43,881 nt of DNA from Deltaproteobacteria bacterium (GTDB taxonomy: Bacteria > Myxococcota_A > UBA9160 > UBA4427), in the NCBI GenBank assembly GCA_019310975.1, contig JAFDDH010000018.1, positions 1 through 43,881 of the forward strand, read 5' to 3'. Under the pieces are notes generated by a model. The model ran no database searches, was not told the origin of the DNA, and worked only from the letters and a program-made list of their open reading frames with translations. This document shows positions 38,042 through 43,881 of this stretch, in pieces. Every line of letters starts with the position of its first letter. The first letter of the stretch is position 1. Position numbers and translations under genes: made by a program.

Positions 38042-38699
38042 GGGCTCTCCCTCCACTCAGCCGGACAAAGCTATCCCACGGCCATGGGGACGTCGCGGCG
38101 ACGGGACCCGAGGCTCGATCCAAGCACCCGGCGAGTCGTTTGAAGCGGCGCCGACGGTCTGCGTGGCCTTCGCGCAACGTGCCGACAACTAACTGGAATC
38201 ATGGAGAAACTCGACCTCTTCGCCGAGCGGCCCACGGATCACCACGGGTTGGATCACGCGCAAATTTACTGACCCGGCGCTCGGCCAGCCAGTCGAATCG
38301 CGCACCTCTCAGCGAGCGGGACTTCAGAGCCTCGCTCCCGGACGGTCGGGCGTCACGGTAGAACTCCACAGCGCGCGGCACGTCGTTCACGTAGAGCATC
38401 GGGAGAAGACGACCTTCCAGCAGGCTGATCCTCCGAAGTCCTATGTCACCAGCCAGTGTATCATCGCCGGATCCTGCCGGTGCAGTCCGTGAACGGAGAG
38501 CGCGTCCCTATATCGGTACGATCCGCCGGCGGCCGCAGCTTCTGGTCGACCCATCGTCAAGCCGTCCCTTCGGCGTCTTTGTGCGAGCTCGCGGCCCATG
38601 ATGCGACGATCCTGCACCCGAACCCCGCCAGGACTTCGAATCGAGCGTCGATACAGCCTTCGATGCGAGCATCCATGCGGGATCCCGAAAGGAGCCATC
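38042..38699. other. 658-base region between sppA and a divergent VOC gene
   Basis: Apart from a short VOC-family remnant on the minus strand (38349-38438), nothing coding was recognised. Open frames on both strands have the Arg/Ser/Pro-rich look of GC-rich noise. The last 15 bases carry the ribosome site AAAGGAG of the plus-strand gene at 38700. The region should contain promoters for sppA and for the VOC gene, but none could be read with confidence. Confidence 0.4.
38349..38438 (-). pseudogene. N-terminal remnant of a VOC (glyoxalase/dioxygenase) protein
   Basis: The minus strand reads LRRISLLEGRLLPMLYV and then NDVPRAVEFYRDA, the first beta-alpha unit of VOC proteins (MLYVxDVxxAVxFYRDxLG). 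After FYRDA the similarity stops abruptly and the sequence becomes Arg/Ser-rich. The remaining hundred or so residues of the domain are absent. An intact but different VOC gene lies 260 bases away on the other strand, so this is a deleted separate gene and not a piece of that one. Confidence 0.55.
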
Positions 38700-39134
38700 A
38701 TGAGAACCCGACTCGAGCATGCCAATCTGGCCGTCCGCGACGTGGACGCGATGCTGAGCTTCCTGCAGACCGCCTTTCCCGATTTCCGGATCCGTGGCGA
38801 GGGCAAGACCGGGCAGGGAGGGCGCTGGATTCATATCGGAAGCGACGAGACCTACGTCGCCGTCAACGAGGCGCCCGACACCCCCGCCGAAGAGTGGGTC
38901 CCCTACGGCGGCAAGCCCGGCACCAACCATCTCGGCTACGTGGTGGAGGATGTCGACGCGCTGCGCGCCCGCATGCTCGGTGCGGGCTACCGCGACTCCA
39001 CGATCCCGAACAGCCACCCGCACCGCAAGCGGGTGTACTTCTACGACCGCGAGGGCAACGACTGGGAGTTCGTCCAATACCTCTCGGACAATGTGGCCGA
39101 GCGCAACGACTACGTGTGGCCCGACACCACCTGA
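38700..39134 (+). CDS. VOC-family protein (glyoxalase/bleomycin-resistance/dioxygenase fold)
   Basis: 144 residues, one pair of beta-alpha-beta3 modules. Module 1: LEHANLAVRDVDAMLSFLQ with metal-ligand position His7, then GGRWIHIGS and TYVAVNEAP (Glu). Module 2: NHLGYVVEDVDALRARMLG (His), then KRVYFYDREGNDWEFVQYL (Glu in WEFVQY). The His-Glu-His-Glu layout of metal-dependent VOC enzymes appears intact. The substrate cannot be told from sequence. The ATG at 38700 has AAAGGAG 5 bases upstream, the best ribosome site in this part of the window. It converges on the ABC exporter genes. Confidence 0.85.
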   Translation: MRTRLEHANLAVRDVDAMLSFLQTAFPDFRIRGEGKTGQGGRWIHIGSDETYVAVNEAPDTPAEEWVPYGGKPGTNHLGYVVEDVDALRARMLGAGYRDSTIPNSHPHRKRVYFYDREGNDWEFVQYLSDNVAERNDYVWPDTT

Positions 39135-39261
39135 GCGAGAGCTGGGAGACGGGCGGCGGATCGGACAGAGCGAGGGCGAGCGTCCGGTTCGCCACCCCGC
39201 GCACGTCTCGCCCCGGCTTGCCGAAGACGGCAGGGAGGACTGGGCCCACGGCGTGTTCCCG

Positions 39262-40079
39262 TCAGAGTGGCTCCAGACGCGTGAGCTCGAGCCGGCGGAA
39301 GAAGAAGACCAGAGACGAAACACCTGCAAACGCCCACACGAAGAGTCGCGCGATGGTCTCCAGGGCGAGCCCCAGAGGGATCGGCTGTCCCGACCACGGC
39401 ACCAGCGCGAGCATGACCGAGCTGACGAAGGGCGGTCCCATTCGATCGAGGACGTAGTAGACACCCTCGAGCTCTGCGCCCGAGAATGAGATGAGGTTCA
39501 GCATGGAGATCAGGGTGACGGAGCCCAAAATCAGAAGGAAGGCGATGATGCGCGGAAAAAAGAGTGAGATCGTCATCGCGAAGGCGGCCACCGAGAGCGC
39601 GGAGAGTGAAGTCGCCATCAGGGCGAAGAGCGCTGGAATGGGATTCAGATCGCTGCGCACCGCGAGGAAGAACGAGGCGCCGAGCTGCAGCACAGCACCC
39701 GCCCCCAGCGAGATCGAGAGGGATCCGAAGAGACGCGAGAGTGCCAGCGAAGAACGGCTGACGGGCCGTGCCAGGACCAGCAGTGCACTGCCGTCCTCGA
39801 GAGTCGCCGTCAGGTGATCGGAGGCCAGCAGCCCGGCCAGCACGATGATCCAGAACGTCAGCACGAGGAAGACACCGACGCCGGCCCAGAGCGCGAGGTC
39901 GAGCTGCCCGAGCCCACCCTGCGTCTGAATCGTGGCGCCGGAGCTGCATTGCGTGCAGCTGTTCACCATCATGAGCGAGACGAGGCATACCACGATCAAC
40001 GCCGGCACGATGCGCCGCCGCGCGGCGTCCTGGATGCCCGCGAGGGTGAGCAGCCGCAGCTCTCGGAACTCGAGCGCCA

Positions 40080-40080
<1 letters not shown>
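39262..40080 (-). CDS. ABC-2 type transporter permease
   Basis: 272 residues. Six or so membrane segments: RIVPALIVVCLVSLMMV, LALWAGVGVFLVLTFWIIVLA, ISLGAGAVLQLGASFFLAV, LFALMATSLSALSVAAFAMT, RIIAFLLILGSVTLISML and a last one before a short basic tail (FFFRRLELTRL). LASDHLTATLEDGSALLVLARPVSRSSLALSRL between segments 2 and 3 is typical of ABC-2 permeases (NosY/YhaP-like). The first extracytoplasmic loop has an odd NSCTQCSS Cys pair. The GTG start overlaps the ATPase stop by one base (TAGTG). It forms an exporter with that ATPase; cargo unknown. Confidence 0.85.
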
Positions 40081-40811
<731 letters not shown>

Positions 40812-40855
40812 CGAATCCGCAGGCTACCACGTCCCCAGGAAGCCAGCCGCGGCCT

Positions 40856-41488
40856 CTACTCCTCGGGCCAGAATTCCTCGAGCATCTCGTCACCGAGCGC
40901 GGCGGCCAGCAGCTTGTCGGCAGCACTGCGTTGCTCGGCATTCAGATTCATGAACTTCACTCCCATGCCCGGTCCCGCGGTTTTGAATCCGTCGCCCACG
41001 TTATGCGAGACGATCTCGCACGGGATGTCCACCGCCTCGCCCGTGGAGTCGACGCGAATGCAGAGCACGAAGTGCGAGCCAATCTCCACGGTGAAGGGTG
41101 TGTCGATGAATAGTCCGCCACGCGAGATATTGCTGATGATCGCGTCCTTGAACTGGTCGCGCGACTTGTACTGCACGAGCATGCGTGTGGGAACTCGGAT
41201 GTGGCGACGCCGCTCGAGGCCCCCGGGCCCCTGGCCTTGAAATATCTGTTTCGAGAGCATCATCTCCAGATCGAGCCAGCGCTGATACTCGAGCGGTGTC
41301 ACGCCCTCGCGAATGCGCTTGCGCTCGAGGCCGCCGTACTCGCGCAGGAGCGGGAGCAGCTTCATCATGTTCTTCTTGGCCGCCATGAAGTACCCATCGT
41401 CGCTCTGTGCGGTCGAGTAAAGCCCCTCCGTGGCCGGGCGCTGGGCTACTCTCTCCAGCATGGGTGTAAAGTTGCCGTTCTCCTTCAT
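40856..41488 (-). CDS. PilZ-domain protein (cyclic di-GMP receptor)
   Basis: 210 residues. The N-terminal 90 residues are helical (LLPLLREYGGLERKRIREGV, LDLEMMLSKQIF) and probably mediate dimerisation or partner binding. The PilZ domain at about 93-190 has both cyclic di-GMP motifs: ERRRHIRVP (RxxxR) and NISRGGLFIDT (N/DxSxxG). The acidic C-terminal tail ends EEFWPEE. The start is unclear: the ATG at 41488, the ATG at 41461 (whose codon overlaps the nudC ATG) or the ATG at 41386. None has a strong ribosome site. The longest is listed. It overlaps nudC head to head. A diguanylate cyclase at 7.3 kb could supply the ligand. Confidence 0.85.
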   Translation of the reverse strand: MKENGNFTPMLERVAQRPATEGLYSTAQSDDGYFMAAKKNMMKLLPLLREYGGLERKRIREGVTPLEYQRWLDLEMMLSKQIFQGQGPGGLERRRHIRVPTRMLVQYKSRDQFKDAIISNISRGGLFIDTPFTVEIGSHFVLCIRVDSTGEAVDIPCEIVSHNVGDGFKTAGPGMGVKFMNLNAEQRSAADKLLAAALGDEMLEEFWPEE

Positions 41489-42296
41489 TCCGCATCACAC
41501 TGGGCCCGATCATCCGGGCGACGCCCCCCTTCTCTTCGCCTTTCGCCGCCGTGAGCTGCTCGTGACCACTGGTCACGCACTTCCGGGCGTGGCCACCATC
41601 AACCGTGAAGGCATCGAGGCGGTACGCACCCAGTACCTGGGCCGGCTCGGCGAAGTTCATTGCTATTCGGCGGAGCTCGAGGCGGGCGTGCAGCCGCCCG
41701 AGGGCCTCGTCTTCCGCGACCTGCGCATGCTCTTCGGATCACTCAGCGAAGAGCTGCACACACTCGCCGGGCGCGCCGTGCAGATCGTCGAGTGGGACCG
41801 CACTCATCAGTACTGCGGGGCTTGCGGTGAGAAGACGGTTGCGTCGGAGAACGACCGCTCACGCAAATGTCCCGACTGCCAGATCCCGATGTATCCACGG
41901 CTCTCACCGGCCATGATCGTGGCGGTCGAGAAGGACGACCAGATCCTGCTGGCGCGTTCGGGGCACTTCCCGCCCGGCATCTACAGCACGCTGGCCGGCT
42001 TCGTCGAGCCCGGCGAGAGCGTCGAGGCGGCCGTCGTGCGCGAGGTCTGGGAGGAGACGCGCATCGTGGTGGATGATGTGCGCTACTTCGCCAGCCAACC
42101 CTGGCCCTTTCCCAACTCGCTGATGCTCGGCTTCACGGCCCGTTATGTGAGCGGCGAGATCGACACCAGCCACGACGCCGAGGTCGAGGAAGCGGACTGG
42201 TTCGCGGCCGACCAGCTACCCAATACATTCCCGGGCCACATCAGCATCTCGCAGTGGCTGCTGGGCGATTTCATCGACCGCCACCGGAGCGCCTAG
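41460..42296 (+). CDS. nudC: NADH pyrophosphatase / NAD-capped RNA hydrolase NudC
   Basis: 278 residues. Zinc ribbon CGAC (119-122) and CPDC (137-140). The Nudix box is GFVEPGESVEAAVVREVWEE (about 180-199); it ends EETRIV where the consensus has EExGU. The NADH-specific signature SQPWPFPNS (212-220) is intact and separates NudC from other Nudix enzymes. It splits NAD(H) to NMN(H) and AMP and removes NAD caps from RNA. The ATG at 41460 is embedded in CATG, sharing bases with a possible ATG of the PilZ gene on the other strand. No clear ribosome site precedes it. It converges on the SMP-30-like gene, with 9 bases between stops. Confidence 0.95.
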   Translation: MGVKLPFSFIPHHTGPDHPGDAPLLFAFRRRELLVTTGHALPGVATINREGIEAVRTQYLGRLGEVHCYSAELEAGVQPPEGLVFRDLRMLFGSLSEELHTLAGRAVQIVEWDRTHQYCGACGEKTVASENDRSRKCPDCQIPMYPRLSPAMIVAVEKDDQILLARSGHFPPGIYSTLAGFVEPGESVEAAVVREVWEETRIVVDDVRYFASQPWPFPNSLMLGFTARYVSGEIDTSHDAEVEEADWFAADQLPNTFPGHISISQWLLGDFIDRHRSA

Positions 42297-42305
42297 CGGG
42301 TCGGG

Positions 42306-43157
42306 CTAGGGCAGACCGGTTCCGGGGACGTCCACCTGCACGATCTCGATACGGCCGTCTCGATTCGACTCGCACACTTCGGGCTGGCTGCTGCTGGCGG
42401 TGCAGACGAAGAGGTGACGCCGCTCGGGTCCGCCGAGCATGCACGCGAAGGCCTGCGTGTCCACCTCGACCTTGTGAGTGATCTCGCCACCCTCGAGCAC
42501 GCGGAAGCAGCCGTGGCTGATCGGCGACGCCACCCAGATCGCACCGTCGGCGTCCAGACAGATGCCGTCGGGCATTACCTTGCTCAGCTGTGCCCAGACG
42601 CGGCGATGCGTGAGCGTGCCATCGGCCTCGATGTCGAAGGCCGTCAGTCTACGACCCATGGTCTCGCCGATGATCAGCGTGCCGCCGTCGTCGCTGATCA
42701 CCGCACCGTTCGGAAACTCGAGATCCTCGGCGACCGCGCTCACATCACCGTCCGGAGTCACCATCACCAGCGTGGCACCTCGCGCTTCGCCACCACCGTG
42801 CAGGTCCCAGCCGAAGTTGCCCACGTAGGCGCGGCCCTTGGTGTCCACCACCATGTCGTTGCAATGGAAGGATGCCAGCCGGCTGATATCCGCCACCTGG
42901 CCGAGCCCGCCATCGTCCTCCAGTCGCAGCAGGCGGCGGTCACGCATCGAGACGACGAGCAAGCGTCCGTCTGCCCCCCAACCCAGACCGGATGGATCGC
43001 CCGGCACCGTCACGATGGTCTCGCGCTTCCCGTCGAGCCCGACGGCCAAGACCTCCTGGCTGTGCATGTCGGAGAACCAGAGCCGGCCCTCGTGCCAGCG
43101 CGGTCCTTCCGCAAAGGCGAGCCCCTCGAGCAGAATCTCGGTGCGAAGCGTCTCCAT
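42306..43157 (-). CDS. SMP-30/gluconolactonase-type six-bladed propeller hydrolase
   Basis: 283 residues. Metal-binding positions of the family are visible: Glu in FAEGPRW (residue 17), Asn in FHCNDMVVDTKGRAYVGN, Asn in LEFPNGAVISDDG and Asp in PDGICLDADGAIWVA. The repeated DxxGxxWxS-type blade motifs (RLWFSDMHSQEVLAVGLDG and others) support a beta-propeller. Family members hydrolyse sugar or other lactones; the substrate here is not known. The ATG at 43157 has AGGAGG 6 bases upstream. It follows the VOC gene by 26 bases and forms an operon with it. Confidence 0.9.
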   Translation of the reverse strand: METLRTEILLEGLAFAEGPRWHEGRLWFSDMHSQEVLAVGLDGKRETIVTVPGDPSGLGWGADGRLLVVSMRDRRLLRLEDDGGLGQVADISRLASFHCNDMVVDTKGRAYVGNFGWDLHGGGEARGATLVMVTPDGDVSAVAEDLEFPNGAVISDDGGTLIIGETMGRRLTAFDIEADGTLTHRRVWAQLSKVMPDGICLDADGAIWVASPISHGCFRVLEGGEITHKVEVDTQAFACMLGGPERRHLFVCTASSSQPEVCESNRDGRIEIVQVDVPGTGLP

Positions 43158-43183
43158 GCGAACTCCTCCTGGCGGGGGTGGGG

Positions 43184-43678
43184 CTACGCGGTCGATGCGG
43201 CCGTGGCGAGCGTCGCGAAGGCTTCGCGCACCTCGGGCGGCGCCTGGACGAGCTCGACCAGCACACCCTCGGCGCCGATCGGCGACTCGCGATTGCCCTT
43301 GGGATGGATGAAGCAGACGTCGAAGCCCGCCGCGCCCCTGCGGATGCCGCCGGGCGTGAAGCGCACCCCCCGCTCGTCGAGCCATGCGACGGCGGCCGGC
43401 AGATCGTCGATCCACAGGCCGACATGGTTGAGCGCCGGGTCGTGGACCTTGGGGCGCTTGTCGGGGTCGAGGGGCTGCATGAGGTCGACCTCGACCTTGA
43501 GCGGACCGCGGCCAGCTTGGCAGATGTCCTCGTCGACGTTCTCCTGCTCGCTCGTGTAGGTGCTCGCATACTCGAGCCCGAGCGTGTCGACCCAGAAGCG
43601 GCGCAGCTTCTGCTTGTCGAGGCCGCCAACGGCAATCTGCTGGATTCCCAGGACCTGGAAGGGGCGGGGGGACGACAA
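43184..43678 (-). CDS. VOC-family protein, methylmalonyl-CoA epimerase/glyoxalase-like
   Basis: 164 residues. Module 1: [29 protein letters not shown]; module 2: [25 protein letters not shown] then [12 protein letters not shown] and [10 protein letters not shown] (Glu ligand). His and Glu positions of the second module are kept; the first module has Gln where many members have His (IQQIAV), and [10 protein letters not shown] supplies a possible Glu. Methylmalonyl-CoA epimerases are of this type, but the motif match is not decisive. The start is a TTG at 43678 with AGGAG 6 bases upstream; an upstream TTG at 43765 would run through direct repeats and lacks a ribosome site. It is co-directional with and just upstream of the SMP-30 gene. 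Confidence 0.8.
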   Translation of the reverse strand: MSSPRPFQVLGIQQIAVGGLDKQKLRRFWVDTLGLEYASTYTSEQENVDEDICQAGRGPLKVEVDLMQPLDPDKRPKVHDPALNHVGLWIDDLPAAVAWLDERGVRFTPGGIRRGAAGFDVCFIHPKGNRESPIGAEGVLVELVQAPPEVREAFATLATAASTA

Positions 43679-43704
43679 TGCGCTCTCCTGTTGTTTCGAA
43701 AGGG

Positions 43705-43751
43705 GATGTCGAAAGGGGTTGTGGATGGAGGATGTCGATGGGGGTTGTGGA
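43705..43751. repeat. 21-bp direct repeat, period 26, upstream of the VOC gene
   Basis: GATGTCGAAAGGGGTTGTGG at 43705-43724 and its near-copy starting at 43731 differ at two positions over 21 bases. They lie 27-73 bases upstream of the TTG start of the last gene and may be operator-like or simply slippage products. Nothing else was recognised between 43752 and the right edge. Confidence 0.6.
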
Positions 43752-43881
43752 ACGGCGTTCGGCAACGGTGTTGGGGGATTGGGGACGCCGGATGCAGAAG
43801 CTGGGTGCGGAAGTTGGACCCGAAGAAGGAATCAGTCTAACGAAATACCGGGTGGACCCCGCCTCGGGCCGAGCGGATCAG

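Noticed and set aside
38508-39464. 318-codon minus-strand open frame
   Set aside because: Antisense to the intact VOC gene with its excellent ribosome site; no domain in the minus-strand product.

Overview
The window looks like chromosomal DNA of a GC-rich, didermic (Gram-negative-type) bacterium. Outer-membrane features support this: a Pal/OmpA-type lipoprotein, two further lipoproteins and an LpxL-like acyltransferase. FO-synthase genes (cofG, cofH), a eukaryote-style single-chain acyl-CoA carboxylase and an ECF/anti-sigma/DUF3106-like module suggest an uncultured member of the former Deltaproteobacteria (Myxococcota, Desulfobacterota or Binatota-like). That placement is inference and not a firm call. 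No rRNA, tRNA, CRISPR array, transposase or phage gene was seen.

Layout. 1-2.3 kb: the end of an unknown gene, a long gene-poor stretch, a 69-residue acidic orphan, a small HExxH metalloprotease ending in a sliding-clamp-binding motif (QLSLF), and a Lon-substrate-domain protein. 2.3-4.6 kb: an AT-rich, inverted-repeat-rich region (possible origin), a divergent dnaA, tandem double-hairpin repeats with a compensatory change, and a decayed amidohydrolase tail. 4.6-7.0 kb: cofH and cofG. 7.3-9.8 kb: a membrane diguanylate cyclase and an SH3 lipoprotein. 9.8-11.2 kb: folB and an LpxL-like acyltransferase whose C terminus is frameshifted by a 56-bp tandem duplication.

11.4-22.9 kb is the centrepiece: nine tightly packed minus-strand genes, in transcription order FabH-like, FabA, FabG, FabZ-like, FabF-like, ACP, PlsC-like acyltransferase, phosphopantetheinyl transferase and an 1877-residue carboxylase (biotin carboxylase, biotin carrier, central region, carboxyltransferase). 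Most neighbours overlap by 1-14 bases. The set can start, extend, reduce, dehydrate and isomerise an acyl chain, activate its own ACP and probably deliver the product to a lipid. It lacks an enoyl reductase and a malonyl transacylase, so I infer a dedicated unsaturated or specialised acyl-chain pathway.

23-32.7 kb: a DinG-type helicase with a dead exonuclease domain, a ThDP-dependent enzyme, Pal and TPR lipoproteins, an MFS transporter and thiI. 32.7-34.8 kb: an ECF sigma factor, a 54-residue charged low-complexity ORF, an anti-sigma factor and a DUF3106-like protein in one overlapping operon. 35-43.9 kb: an alpha/beta hydrolase, an SRPBCC protein, SppA, a VOC remnant and an intact VOC protein, an ABC exporter pair, a PilZ protein overlapping nudC head to head, an SMP-30-like protein and a second VOC protein.

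All calls come from reading motifs, start sites and gene spacing. No database search was run.
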